Shown: positions 50,255-59,281, counted from the stretch's first letter. The stretch is DNA of 64,000 bases from Bacteroidales bacterium (GCA_015060325.1 SUYQ01000004.1:1-64000), one strand, 5' to 3'. Numbers and translations are program-made. Notes: a model not told the origin generated them from the letters alone.

Positions 50255-51577
50255 TTATAGTTTATTGAATGCTTTTGTAATTCCTTTGAACTGTTTCCAT
50301 AGCTTCTTGTTACGAAGCAGTCTGATATCTGAGAACCAGCGCCTGCATCCTTCTAGATAGTCGTGGAAATAACTGAATCCCGGTAACCAGAGCACAAGGA
50401 GGATGAGGGCAAGCCACCATGGTGCCAGACAGAATGCCAATGCAGTGTAGATAGGGAAGAGCACCATGCTGAAGCCAAGCTTGATTCCGAAACTTGCAGT
50501 GTTCTTGAAAGCCTTGTCCCTGACTTTTCCCCTGATGAAGAATTCTGTAGCCCACATAGGCAGACATGATACTGCGCTATACAGGAAATATGGAAGCCCG
50601 AGAAGTGCTGCAAGTCCCTTTCCTATTACGTTCAATACCGGATTTGACCTTTTCTTGAACGAATAGATCGATATGCCTTTCTTCTGTCTCTTGCGTTCGA
50701 ATTCCTTTACCTCAGTCAGGAGATCTGCCATTTCTTCCGGCTTTTCTTCCATAGCCTTTTCGATCTGGCTTACTATATCTCTGTTGCGCAGCATCTCTTC
50801 GCTCAGTGATGTGCCGAAGTCTCCGTATCCTCTCTTTCTGTCACGGATAGACAGCATCTTTGTAAGCGCCCACTTTGCCTCGTAGTTATCATCATACGGA
50901 ATGTAAGTTATGAGTTCGGACATGCGGGAAGTCAGCTCCTTTCTGAGTGCATCCATGATCTGAGCTTCGTTTTCCAAACTGCAGTTCTTCACAAACTCTG
51001 TGACATTCAACGCCTTGCCATAGGTAACCAGGCATGTGCTGCGATATCTGAAATAGTCTCCGTATTCGATGCCCGCCGGGACGATGTAAACGGGCTTCTC
51101 CTGTCCGAACTTCTCGTTAGCGGCAAGTGCGGCCCTGAACACTCCTTTCCCCAGCATCTGAAGCGAGTGTTTAGGTCTATGGGTACCTTCCGGATACATG
51201 CAGAACCTTACGTTGTTCTCCAATGTCTCTACTATGATTTCCTGGTTGTCCTTGTTCTTCAATACATTGCGAAGTCCGTCCCTCTGGCGTATCATCGGAA
51301 GAATGCGCACAAAGAACATAAGTTTGGCAATGAAGGGCTTCTTGAAGAGGTCTGCTCGGGCTCCGAATACGGTCGGTTTCTTATGGGTGCGCAGAATCAC
51401 CAGCGCGTCCATCAAGGTATTGCAGTGATTGGGAGACAGAAGCACCGCCCCGTCTTTGGGAATGTTCTCCATCCCTTTGATTTCACACTTGCGGTAGCCG
51501 TTCTTTACCGCCATGTCAACACATGGCCTGAGAGACGTGTACAGCCAGTCATCCTGATATATCTTTTCTTTTGGCAT
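50255..51577 (-). CDS. PlsC-type acyltransferase with C-terminal membrane segments
   Basis: A 440-residue protein. The acyltransferase motifs are PNHCNTLMDALV (HX4D) near residue 52 and YPEGTHRPKH near 132. Residues of about 300-415 add hydrophobic segments (KGLAALLGLPYFLYSAVSCL, FSMVLFPIYTALAFCLAPWW and one more), unlike classical PlsC of about 240 residues. It probably acylates lysophospholipid or a related lipid at the inner membrane. It starts 3 bases after the BASS gene. Confidence 0.88.
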   Translation of the reverse strand: MPKEKIYQDDWLYTSLRPCVDMAVKNGYRKCEIKGMENIPKDGAVLLSPNHCNTLMDALVILRTHKKPTVFGARADLFKKPFIAKLMFFVRILPMIRQRDGLRNVLKNKDNQEIIVETLENNVRFCMYPEGTHRPKHSLQMLGKGVFRAALAANEKFGQEKPVYIVPAGIEYGDYFRYRSTCLVTYGKALNVTEFVKNCSLENEAQIMDALRKELTSRMSELITYIPYDDNYEAKWALTKMLSIRDRKRGYGDFGTSLSEEMLRNRDIVSQIEKAMEEKPEEMADLLTEVKEFERKRQKKGISIYSFKKRSNPVLNVIGKGLAALLGLPYFLYSAVSCLPMWATEFFIRGKVRDKAFKNTASFGIKLGFSMVLFPIYTALAFCLAPWWLALILLVLWLPGFSYFHDYLEGCRRWFSDIRLLRNKKLWKQFKGITKAFNKL

Positions 51578-51580
51578 GTC

Positions 51581-52561
51581 TTATTCGTCGTTAGCTTCTT
51601 TTCTTCCTCTTAGTCTCCAGGTAAAGGCAAGTGTCAGACCTGAGATAATATGCCATACGCCCCACCATGCTGTGATGACAAGCATTCCGCCGTTGTGTGC
51701 CCATTCTTCAGGAGGGAAGATGTTCGAATTCAGCAGAAGTGCAAGTCCGAGGCCGGAATTCTGGATGCCTGTCTCGATAGTGACTGTTCTTCTGTCTTTG
51801 TATGGCAGCTTCAGCAATGTACTTGTTCCAAATCCTATACCGAGTGCCAGCAGGTTATGTACCAATACGATCAGGAAAATATACTTGATGCACTTCATGA
51901 ATACGTCGACATTGCCGGTGAATATGATGACCACCATTGCAATGAAGACCAGGATCGAGAGATTCTGAAGAGGCTTTTTCAGTTTATCAGCAATCTTAGG
52001 GTAGTAGTGTGCACAAAGGATTCCAAGAACGAGAGGAATACCCATGATGATCACTATGCTCTGGAATATCTCAGGGAAAGGTATCTCCAGTTTAGGCAGA
52101 TTCATGGAGTGCTTGCCGGCGAAATCAAGATAGAGTTTTCCCCATAATGCAAAATTGAGCGGGGTAGTGAATATGCAGGCAGCAGTGTTGAACGCAGTCA
52201 GCGAAACAGACAGCTCTGTATTGCCTCGTGAAAACGATGTGATGAAGTTGGAGATGTTTCCACCAGGGCAGCAGGAAACCAGAATCATTCCCAATGCGAC
52301 CATTGGTGAGAGCAGGTCTCCGCAAGCGATGATCAGCAGCAGAGTCAGTGCCGGCAACAGAATGATCTGACAGACGATACCGGTAATTATTGACTTAGGG
52401 TTCTTTATGATATCTACGAATGTAGCTGGCTTGATTCCTAATGCCACTCCGAACATCACCAACGCAAGCACGATGTTCAGGAGAGTGGATCCTCCTTTCA
52501 TTGATACTTCCATCGTGTCAAGAATCGCCAATGGATGCGAATCGATAACTTCCTCTGTCAT
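51581..52561 (-). CDS. Bile acid:sodium symporter (BASS) family transporter
   Basis: A 326-residue inner-membrane protein of the BASS fold with about ten hydrophobic segments. Features include MVALGMILVSCCPGGNISNF, the conserved CPGG-xxSN motif of the first crossing region, and IETGIQNSGLGLALLLNSNI, the second. The substrate may be bile salts, organic anions or pantoate; sequence does not tell. It leads an operon with the acyltransferase and the barrel protein. A TACCTTTG at 52592-52599 on the minus strand is its likely -7 element. Confidence 0.9.
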   Translation of the reverse strand: MTEEVIDSHPLAILDTMEVSMKGGSTLLNIVLALVMFGVALGIKPATFVDIIKNPKSIITGIVCQIILLPALTLLLIIACGDLLSPMVALGMILVSCCPGGNISNFITSFSRGNTELSVSLTAFNTAACIFTTPLNFALWGKLYLDFAGKHSMNLPKLEIPFPEIFQSIVIIMGIPLVLGILCAHYYPKIADKLKKPLQNLSILVFIAMVVIIFTGNVDVFMKCIKYIFLIVLVHNLLALGIGFGTSTLLKLPYKDRRTVTIETGIQNSGLGLALLLNSNIFPPEEWAHNGGMLVITAWWGVWHIISGLTLAFTWRLRGRKEANDE

Positions 52562-52591
52562 TTGGTTCAGGATTTAATAGGTTATTAAATA

Positions 52592-52599
52592 CAAAGGTA
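52592..52599 (-). promoter_or_regulatory. -7 element of the BASS operon
   Basis: TACCTTTG on the minus strand (CAAAGGTA on the plus), about 30 bases before the ATG. No clear -33 element. Confidence 0.6.
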
Positions 52600-52629
52600 A
52601 AACTTTTTACCGATTATTGAACCAACATC

Positions 52630-53829
52630 TTACTTTTTGTCTGTAATTCTATCTATGATGACGGCGATCGCTCCATCGCCTGTGACGTTGCAGGCGGTGC
52701 CGAAGCTGTCCATTGCTATGTAGAGGGCTATCATAAGTGCTTGAGCATCAGCGTCAAATCCCAACATTCCTGATAGTAGACCGAGTGATGCCATTATTGC
52801 GCCTCCTGGTACTCCTGGTGCAGCTACCATGGTGATGCCGAGCATGCAGATGAAGCCTGCGAACATTCCGAACGAATAAGGCATCCCCTGCATGATCATC
52901 AAAGCCAGTGCACATGCGACAATCTTGAGTGTGCTTCCAGACATATGGATGGTTGCGCATAATGGGATACAGAAGCCTGCAACACCTTCTGACACACCGT
53001 TTTTCCTGGTCTGTTCCAATGTCACCGGTATGGTTGCAGCTGATGATTGGGTGCCTAGTGCTGTGAAATACGCCGGCATCATGTTCCAGAGCAGCTTGAA
53101 AGGATTCTTACGCGCTATTGCTCCCGCGATGCAGAACTGAAGCAGCAGTATGCCTATATGGATCAGGAAAATTATACCGATGATCCTGATGAAGACATTC
53201 AGGATGGAGAATACCGTTCCTGCATATGCCATGTTCAGGAATATGCCGAATATATAGAGGGGGAGTACAGGTATTATAGCTGTCTTTATGGTCTTCACTA
53301 TGATCTCTTCGAATCCGTGAGTCACCTTAATCAGTGTTTCGTTCTGTGTGGAAGCAAGTCCAAGTCCCAATGTAAACGACAGGACAAGCGCAGTCATCAC
53401 TCCCATAAGAGGCGGAATGTTGACTTCAAAGAATGGTATCAGCGCCTCCGCTTCAGTTACTTCGGTAAGTTTCGTGCCGGTCTGTATCATGGAAGGGAAG
53501 AGTGATGCCCCAGTCATATAGGATACCAATCCGGCAAATACTGTTGATCCGTATGCTATCAGTACAGTGATGAGAAGCATCTTTCCCGCCTTATTTCCTA
53601 TATCTGCGATGGCTTTGGTGACAAGTCCTAATATGATAAGCGGTATGGCGAATCCCAGGAACTGACTGAAGATTCCGTTTATTGTAACGAACGTCCTGAC
53701 TACGATCTCGTATGGTGAGGTCTCCCATGTATGACCCTGATTGAAGTATTCGAATGCCAGTCCGAGTCCGATGCCGAGCACTATGGCTATCAAAATCTTC
53801 GGAAGCAGGCCCAATTTTAGCTTTTTCAT
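52630..53829 (-). CDS. Dicarboxylate/amino acid:cation symporter (DAACS family)
   Basis: A 399-residue transporter of the GltP/DctA/SstT fold. It has eight hydrophobic segments and two re-entrant loops: GTQSSAATIPVTLEQTRKNG for the Ser-rich loop and LCATIHMSGSTLKIVACALA after it. Near the end, DSFGTACNVTGDGAIAVIID carries the NxxxD site. Substrate is likely a small acidic amino acid, dicarboxylate, Ser or Thr. It is monocistronic by position. Confidence 0.92.
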   Translation of the reverse strand: MKKLKLGLLPKILIAIVLGIGLGLAFEYFNQGHTWETSPYEIVVRTFVTINGIFSQFLGFAIPLIILGLVTKAIADIGNKAGKMLLITVLIAYGSTVFAGLVSYMTGASLFPSMIQTGTKLTEVTEAEALIPFFEVNIPPLMGVMTALVLSFTLGLGLASTQNETLIKVTHGFEEIIVKTIKTAIIPVLPLYIFGIFLNMAYAGTVFSILNVFIRIIGIIFLIHIGILLLQFCIAGAIARKNPFKLLWNMMPAYFTALGTQSSAATIPVTLEQTRKNGVSEGVAGFCIPLCATIHMSGSTLKIVACALALMIMQGMPYSFGMFAGFICMLGITMVAAPGVPGGAIMASLGLLSGMLGFDADAQALMIALYIAMDSFGTACNVTGDGAIAVIIDRITDKK

Positions 53830-53904
53830 GTGGTTAACAAAAATGTTATAGCGTTAAACAATTATGTTTTATATGTTGGTATTCAGTAATATGTGTGGTG
53901 TATC

Positions 53905-54084
53905 CTACCAAAATTTATTTAGCTCTGAATTATACTCAAAACCCGCCTGATTCAGGCGTTTTTCAAGCTCATTCCTGTCGATTTCAAGGTCTTCGCACAG
54001 CTCGTCAAGGCTTCCGTAGAAGTCTCTCAGCTTCATGTTTGTCCAGCTCAGAAGCATTGCCGGATCTTTAGGATAATCTGCCAT
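53905..54084 (-). CDS. DUF4250 small protein
   Basis: A 59-residue protein starting MADYPKDPAMLLSWTNMKLR (ATG 54084), the usual DUF4250 start; an ATG at 54096 would add four residues and overlap aat. The end, LNQAGFEYNSELNKFW, is characteristic. It is the last gene of the clpS-clpA-aat operon. Function unknown. Confidence 0.85.
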   Translation of the reverse strand: MADYPKDPAMLLSWTNMKLRDFYGSLDELCEDLEIDRNELEKRLNQAGFEYNSELNKFW

Positions 54085-54089
54085 ATCAT

Positions 54090-54755
54090 TTACCATTCTA
54101 TAGGTTTGGAATTCAGCGTTGCCTCCAGGTATTCGTCATACGGGATGAACCTTGCACCCATAGACTCCAGATGGTCGGTCTTCAGCTGGCAGTCAATGAA
54201 TATACCGCCCTGCTCCTTCATGTGACGGGCAAGATGTATCAATGCCATCTTTGAAGCGCTTGGGACGAGTGAGAACATGCTGTCGCCTATAAAGCATCCT
54301 CCTGATACGAATCCGTACAATCCACCGACCAGATAGTCGTCCTCATCCCAGACCTCCACGCTCTTGGCATGACCTCTTCGGTTGAGTTCCAGCCATGTTT
54401 CTGTCAGCTCCGGTCCAAGCCACGCGTTTTCTTCCATCATTCTTCCGTCCACCATTCCGCATCCGTTGATCACTCCTTCGAAATCCTCATTGATGGAGCA
54501 GGTCAAAGTCTTCTTGTTCATTAAGTTACGCATGGAGTGCGATATGTGTATCTCGTCGGCGAAGATGACAAATCTCCGATGTGGAGCCCACCATTGGATC
54601 TGGTCGTCCCTGAAGGCATACCATGGGAAAATACCCCTTGGATAGGCCTTGATAAGACGCTCAGGACTCAGATCCCCACCCACAGCATAAAGCCCGCTGG
54701 GATGTCCGAATCTTGGATCCGGGAATTCGGTTGTTCTGCTTAGGTCGAATATCAT
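54090..54755 (-). CDS. aat: Leucyl/phenylalanyl-tRNA-protein transferase
   Basis: Aat adds Leu or Phe to N-terminal Arg or Lys, creating a degradation signal read by ClpS. The 221-residue protein has FPDPRFGHPSGLYAVGGDLS at the start, then AYPRGIFPWYAFRDDQIQWW. The GNAT-like core follows, with ESMGARFIPYDEYLEATL at the end. It overlaps clpA by ATGA and so is made along with ClpA. Confidence 0.96.
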   Translation of the reverse strand: MIFDLSRTTEFPDPRFGHPSGLYAVGGDLSPERLIKAYPRGIFPWYAFRDDQIQWWAPHRRFVIFADEIHISHSMRNLMNKKTLTCSINEDFEGVINGCGMVDGRMMEENAWLGPELTETWLELNRRGHAKSVEVWDEDDYLVGGLYGFVSGGCFIGDSMFSLVPSASKMALIHLARHMKEQGGIFIDCQLKTDHLESMGARFIPYDEYLEATLNSKPIEW

Positions 54756-56905
54756 GATTCCAGAACATAGCCCTCCTTTGAGGCTTTTATGGTTGCTGTA
54801 AATCCGCTCTTGTGCTTTCCAAACAGGATTTCGCGCATCAGCAATGGAGTCAGGCGGGAGTTGAGCGTGCGTTCTATCTCGCGTGCGCCATATTCCGGTG
54901 AGAATCCTTCGTCAAGAAGCTTTTCATATGCTCCAGATTCGATCACCAGTCTGACCTTCCGCGTTTCCAGACGCTCCTGAAGTCTGCGGATCTTGTCGTC
55001 AAGTATCATACCTGCCATCTTCTTGTCCATATCATTGAAAACGACCACTGAAGACAGTCTGTTAAGGAATTCCGGAGTGAACACCTTCTTCACTTCCTTT
55101 GCCATGGCTGCGCCTGCATTGCTTTTGCGGTCATATCCGACAGACGCCTGGTGCGCATATCTGGCACCTGCATTTGAAGTCATTACCAGCACGACATTTC
55201 GGAAATCTACCTTGCGGCCCTTGTTGTCTGATATGACGGCATAGTCCATTATCTGCAAGAGCAGGTTATAGATGTCTTCGTGTGCCTTTTCGATTTCGTC
55301 AAGCAGCAGCACGCAATGAGGATTCTTTCTGACTGTGTCTGTAAGAATACCTCCGTCGTCATATCCGACGTATCCGGCAGGGGAGCCTATGAGTTTTGCT
55401 ACTGCGTGTTTCTCAGAGTATTCGCTCATGTCGAACCTGTGCAGAGGAATGTGCAGCTGCTCGGCAAGCACCTTGGACAGTTCTGTCTTTCCGACGCCTG
55501 TGGGCCCCACAAAAAGGAAGCTTCCGACAGGTTTTCCGCCCTCAAGGAGTCCTGCCTTGGACATCAGAATGGCCTCTGTCAGCGTCTTGATGGCGTTGTC
55601 CTGACCATATATCTTCTGCTTAAGCCTGTCTTCCATATTGTAAAGATCCTCCTTTACGTCTTTGCTGCTTGCCTGAACATCACTCCTGCATATGTCGGAG
55701 AGCACCTTGTCAATCATGCTCCCGGTCACCTTTCTGTGCCTTGTAAGCTGGCAATATGCACCGGCTTCATCCAGAAGATCGATGGCTTTGTCCGGAAGAC
55801 ATCTGTCCTGGATATATCTTCTGCTCAGGCTTACGGCATGGGAGAAACAATCGGCTGCATATCTCACTTTATGATAGGACTCAAGCACTCCTGCAAGCAG
55901 ACTGACTATTTCAGCTGCTTCCTCGTCGGAAGGTTCGTCAAGCTCTATGTTTCTGAACAGGGACAATGCAGAACTGTCGTTACCCTGAAGTCGTTTTACA
56001 TCTTCGGGAGTTGCTGATATAATGAATCTTATGCTTTCTGACTTGAAGTAAGGAATCAGTAGGCTGATGATGTCCCTCATTCCGTCGTCGCTCTTGCTGA
56101 TTCCGCCAAGCGCCCGTAGAGAATCTACGTATATGATGATTTTCCCGTTTTCACTTATCGAAGACATCACTTCGTCTATCCTGGCTTCGAGGTCGCCCCT
56201 ATATTGGGTGCCGGATATGAGACGATTGGTGTCAAGCTCCATAATATTCAGATTCCTAAGCAGCTTTGGTGTCTTTTCTGAACATATTATCTGGCGAATC
56301 CTTTTGGCAAAAACAGTCTTTCCGACTCCGTTTCCTCCTATGACCAGTACGTTGTTCTTGTTCTTTCTGCATAGGATCCTCAGTGCCTGATCAATCTCTT
56401 TTTCTCTGCCGATGAAGATTTCAGGTGCTTCAAGAGGCATGAGATATCTGTGCCATTTCTCGTTTCCTGCTGTCTCGTCCTCGTTGATGGAGGCAAGTCT
56501 GTTGAGAAAGTCAGGGATGCTGACCTCAAGGTTGCTTTCGAGGATATGACGGGCCTGGGAGTCTTCAAGCTGGAAGATTCCATAGACTATATGATGGATT
56601 CCGATAGCATCTGCCCCCGATCCGATTGCAGCCTGTCCTGCGTGGTTGCACATCTCCTTGAACTGCACCGAATATTCCGGATTCAGCTCCATGTCTTCCG
56701 GTACTGCCTCCATATCCATTATCGCGTCCGTCAGTTCGTTCTCCATCCTGTCCAGGTCGGCACACATGTCTACAGCTGCTCTGAATCCTTCATTGCTGAA
56801 GAATGCGAGCAGGATGTGCTCTGGCATTATGAATTCGTGCCTGTGTAGATTTATTATCTGCTGAGCCACAATAAGTGTCTCATTTATGGCTTGTGTCTGT
56901 TTCAT
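54752..56905 (-). CDS. clpA: ATP-dependent Clp protease ATP-binding subunit ClpA
   Basis: ClpA unfolds proteins and feeds them to ClpP. The 717-residue AAA+ protein has the N-domain (residues 1-145), first ATPase with Walker A GGNGVGKT near 192, and second ATPase with GPTGVGKTE near 467 plus VLLLDEIEKAHEDIYNLLLQ. No middle coiled-coil domain of the ClpB kind is present. It is preceded by clpS after 5 bases and overlaps aat. The IGF/L loop for ClpP docking was not checked. Confidence 0.95.
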   Translation of the reverse strand: MKQTQAINETLIVAQQIINLHRHEFIMPEHILLAFFSNEGFRAAVDMCADLDRMENELTDAIMDMEAVPEDMELNPEYSVQFKEMCNHAGQAAIGSGADAIGIHHIVYGIFQLEDSQARHILESNLEVSIPDFLNRLASINEDETAGNEKWHRYLMPLEAPEIFIGREKEIDQALRILCRKNKNNVLVIGGNGVGKTVFAKRIRQIICSEKTPKLLRNLNIMELDTNRLISGTQYRGDLEARIDEVMSSISENGKIIIYVDSLRALGGISKSDDGMRDIISLLIPYFKSESIRFIISATPEDVKRLQGNDSSALSLFRNIELDEPSDEEAAEIVSLLAGVLESYHKVRYAADCFSHAVSLSRRYIQDRCLPDKAIDLLDEAGAYCQLTRHRKVTGSMIDKVLSDICRSDVQASSKDVKEDLYNMEDRLKQKIYGQDNAIKTLTEAILMSKAGLLEGGKPVGSFLFVGPTGVGKTELSKVLAEQLHIPLHRFDMSEYSEKHAVAKLIGSPAGYVGYDDGGILTDTVRKNPHCVLLLDEIEKAHEDIYNLLLQIMDYAVISDNKGRKVDFRNVVLVMTSNAGARYAHQASVGYDRKSNAGAAMAKEVKKVFTPEFLNRLSSVVVFNDMDKKMAGMILDDKIRRLQERLETRKVRLVIESGAYEKLLDEGFSPEYGAREIERTLNSRLTPLLMREILFGKHKSGFTATIKASKEGYVLES

Positions 56906-56910
56906 CAGTT

Positions 56911-57219
56911 CTATTCCGGTTCGATTTCAAAACTGAGCGGAAAGTTCTCCGCCCTTGCCATGGCTGTGGCCTTTGCCACCTTGCTCTTTGCGATATCCAG
57001 CGTATATATCCCCACTGTGGCCTTTTTATGGATATGGGTGGTCTGGGCGATTTCCTCTGCCTGCTGGAGAGTCTTCAGGAATACCGTCTGCATGACCATG
57101 ATCACAAACTCGAATGTCGTGAAGTCGTCATTCAGGACTATTACTTTATATCTGCGCGGTTCCTTGGTTCTCTCCTTCAAGTTGGTCCTGCGCTGTTTCT
57201 GCATTTCCTGCTGTGGCAT
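56911..57219 (-). CDS. clpS: ATP-dependent Clp protease adaptor ClpS
   Basis: ClpS recognises N-degrons and delivers them to ClpA. The 102-residue protein has YKVIVLNDDFTTFEFVIMVM, the substrate-pocket motif, and HKKATVGIYTLDIAKSK, with the family's His and Val. The N-terminal tail is basic and flexible. It lies 3 bases after the yhhQ stop and 5 before the clpA start. Confidence 0.95.
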   Translation of the reverse strand: MPQQEMQKQRRTNLKERTKEPRRYKVIVLNDDFTTFEFVIMVMQTVFLKTLQQAEEIAQTTHIHKKATVGIYTLDIAKSKVAKATAMARAENFPLSFEIEPE

Positions 57220-57222
57220 ATC

Positions 57223-57942
57223 CTAAAAGTTTTCGTTTTTTATACCGTCCTTTCCTTTTTCATGTATGCTGCGGCACAGATATACTATCGGAGTGTCTAC
57301 CAGGCTTGTAACCAGGAAGATGGCGTAACTGCTGACGAATATATCCACCATTGTGCTGAAGGAGTGGACGCCGGAGAATGCGATGAATGTGAACAGGGAA
57401 GTATTCAGGAGCTGTGAAAGCATCGTTGATCCGTTGTTTCTGATCCAGAGGCCGCTGCGGCTGTCCCCGAAGCGTCTTTTGCACCATTCCCACCATTTGT
57501 GGTACAGCCAGACGTCTACCAGTTGGGAAATAAGGTATACTGTCAGAGATGCGCAGATAATGCGAGGTGAGTTGGAAAATATGGTATGAAAGGCTCCGCT
57601 GGCCCAATCGTTGGCTGCCGGTGTGTACAGAAGCCATATCTGTGAGACTGCGATGAACAGGACTGAGCATGCAGTGCTGATCAGGACGGCTCTGTTGGCG
57701 TCTTTTCTGCTGTGATTTTCGCTCAGGATGTCTGTAATCAGGAATGTGCTGCCGAACAGGACATTTCCCAACGTCATTTCCATTCCGAAAGCTTCTACAA
57801 GAAGAAGGACCTCTATATTGGCGACAAGTGTGGCAAAAATGCTGAATGCCAGCAGGCCGCTTTTTCCAAAGAGCCTGTAGAACAATGCCACTCCGCCGTA
57901 AATGACGATGAATGATAGTATTATAAGTAATTCGTTTGTCAT
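57223..57942 (-). CDS. yhhQ: Queuosine precursor transporter (YhhQ family)
   Basis: A 239-residue inner-membrane protein with six to seven hydrophobic segments. The family motif is STFLITDILSENHSRKDANR near residue 70, with TMLSQLLNTSLFTFIAFSGV later. YhhQ-type proteins import preQ0, preQ1 or queuine. I looked for a preQ1 riboswitch upstream and found only a short leader. It is the first gene of the clpSA operon, an unexpected partner. Confidence 0.92.
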   Translation of the reverse strand: MTNELLIILSFIVIYGGVALFYRLFGKSGLLAFSIFATLVANIEVLLLVEAFGMEMTLGNVLFGSTFLITDILSENHSRKDANRAVLISTACSVLFIAVSQIWLLYTPAANDWASGAFHTIFSNSPRIICASLTVYLISQLVDVWLYHKWWEWCKRRFGDSRSGLWIRNNGSTMLSQLLNTSLFTFIAFSGVHSFSTMVDIFVSSYAIFLVTSLVDTPIVYLCRSIHEKGKDGIKNENF

Positions 57943-57965
57943 GGTGCAATCTCTGATGCAAAGTA

Positions 57966-57997
57966 CAAAGATAATAAACTGTTTTGGATTTAATGCA
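57966..57997 (-). promoter_or_regulatory. Promoter of the yhhQ-clpS-clpA-aat operon
   Basis: On the minus strand, TTG (57997-57995) and TATCTTTG (57973-57966), 21 bases apart; leader of about 20 bases. Confidence 0.72.
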
Positions 57998-58027
57998 ATT
58001 ACGAGGGATTGGTCCCTGCTTGTGTCA

Positions 58028-58116
58028 TAGGGGGTTACAGATTTGAATTATTAAACATGTAAAATGTTGTATTTTAACATTTTACCCCCCCTAATTTAAA
58101 GTAATACTTTAATTAG
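58028..58116. repeat. Nested and tandem hairpins upstream of the Tyr-tail protein
   Basis: GTAAAATGTT (58059-58068) pairs with AACATTTTAC (58076-58085). CTAATTTAAAGT (58091-58102) pairs with ACTTTAATTAG (58106-58116), with one bulged T. TAGGGGGTTA (58028-58037) is also complementary to the C-rich stretch at 58083-58093. A TAACTTCG at 58137-58144 is a possible -7 element for the next gene, giving a leader of about 85 bases. Confidence 0.65.
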
Positions 58117-58234
58117 GATTTATGATTTAAATTATCTAACTTCGTCGTCAGATTCAGTCAGTATATGCCTTTAACAGGCTCTGGGGCGTTTACAGAAGAC
58201 AATATTATTCAGAGCTGCTTTAAATTTAAATCTT

Positions 58235-58600
58235 ATGGAACAGAAAAATTTTAATTTTTCACTGACACTCGCTAATGTTGCCTATCTTCTTGCAGCAGTT
58301 GCGTTGCTGATGGTACTTATCCCGGTTCTTTTCGGATGCTGGCATGTTGCATTCATGTGGATTCACGCTATTGCTGGCATCGGTGCGGTTGCTTGTGCTG
58401 TCGGTGCCTATCAGAAGGGTGAAGACACCAAGAAGGTAGTGATTGCTCTGATCTTGACATTCTTCTCTTTTGTTCTTCCTTCAAGCTTGACAGCAGAAAA
58501 GTATCAGGCTGATTATGTAAAGGCCCAAAAGGAATCTAAAAAAGGAAATTCAGATGCAGATTATGAGGAGTATACATACGAGTACGAGTATGAATACTAG
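58235..58600 (+). CDS. Small membrane protein with a Tyr/Glu-rich tail
   Basis: A 121-residue protein. Three hydrophobic segments lie at about 14-34 (VAYLLAAVALLMVLIPVLFG), 38-58 and 66-84 (KKVVIALILTFFSFVLPSS). A hydrophilic tail follows and ends in DADYEEYTYEYEYEY, with alternating Tyr and Glu. The tail could be a phosphorylation or protein-binding segment. No family is recognised. It is monocistronic; a hairpin follows its stop codon. Confidence 0.8.
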   Translation: MEQKNFNFSLTLANVAYLLAAVALLMVLIPVLFGCWHVAFMWIHAIAGIGAVACAVGAYQKGEDTKKVVIALILTFFSFVLPSSLTAEKYQADYVKAQKESKKGNSDADYEEYTYEYEYEY

Positions 58601-58635
58601 TAATATTCTTTCTTAATTAATATTTAAAGGTTTAA

Positions 58636-58662
58636 GGCGACAGAAAGCAATTTTCTGTCGCC
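58636..58662. terminator. Hairpin after the Tyr-tail protein gene
   Basis: GGCGACAGAAA and TTTCTGTCGCC arms around a short loop (58636-58662). Only ATTATTT follows, so termination on the plus strand is possible but not certain. Confidence 0.6.
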
Positions 58663-58735
58663 ATTATTTGTCCTCAGTCGGCACGTATATTGATATTCCA
58701 AGGCTGCAAAATTGGAATATTTAAAAATTAGTGTT

Positions 58736-59221
58736 ATGAAGAGGATGATTTTTCTTATTTCTTTGGCAGCATTTTCTACTGCCATGATATCATGCAACGG
58801 TGGACCGTATAAGCAGGAAAAGAAGGATACTGACTGCTGTGCCCGCCAGGAGAAAGGAATGGTTACCGACGCGATCAGGGAAGGCAGCAACGACTTCGAA
58901 CAGGTTGAAATTGTCGGAAACTCAGTAGTTTACACGCACATATTCGATGGAATTATCGACGTGAAGACTTATACCTATGACGGAGATGTGTGCGTGGAAG
59001 CAGAACGAGTTTATGTGTTCCCGGATCAGATGAGTGCATTGCGTCACTATAGAAGGGCCATAGAAAAGGCAGAACTGTATGACGACATCAGGCTCATGAA
59101 GAATGAAGTCAGGTATGACCTGAAGGAAGCCCAGCACAAGCTGGAGACTGCCGGTCTGACCAAGGAGCAGCTGAAGGCCAAATTCGACAAGCAGCTCTCC
59201 GAAGCCAAGAAGGCGCTTTAA
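58736..59221 (+). CDS. Small lipoprotein, hypothetical
   Basis: The ATG at 58736 gives 161 residues with lipoprotein signal MKRMIFLISLAAFSTAMISC. The mature protein has DCCARQEKG soon after, a beta-rich centre (VEIVGNSVVYTHIFDGIIDV) and a helical, Lys-rich end (DLKEAQHKLETAGLTKEQLK). No family is recognised. It has its own terminator and probably stands alone. Confidence 0.78.
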   Translation: MKRMIFLISLAAFSTAMISCNGGPYKQEKKDTDCCARQEKGMVTDAIREGSNDFEQVEIVGNSVVYTHIFDGIIDVKTYTYDGDVCVEAERVYVFPDQMSALRHYRRAIEKAELYDDIRLMKNEVRYDLKEAQHKLETAGLTKEQLKAKFDKQLSEAKKAL

Positions 59222-59224
59222 TCA

Positions 59225-59262
59225 AAAATCCGCGATGAGGAAAAACTCATCGCGGATTTTTT
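59225..59262. terminator. Two-way terminator between the lipoprotein and rho
   Basis: AAAATCCGCGATGAG and CTCATCGCGGATTTT arms (59225-59260) around GAAAAA; T runs follow on either strand, serving both convergent genes. Confidence 0.93.
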
Positions 59263-59281
59263 GATTGGCCGATATCCGGGA

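Noticed and set aside
57260..57961. A 233-codon frame overlapping yhhQ
   Set aside because: It is a shifted frame of yhhQ on the same strand, rich in Arg, His and Gln, without family motifs.
57943..58027. preQ1 riboswitch upstream of yhhQ
   Set aside because: The promoter leaves only about 20 bases of leader, and no preQ1 hairpin plus A-rich tail is present.
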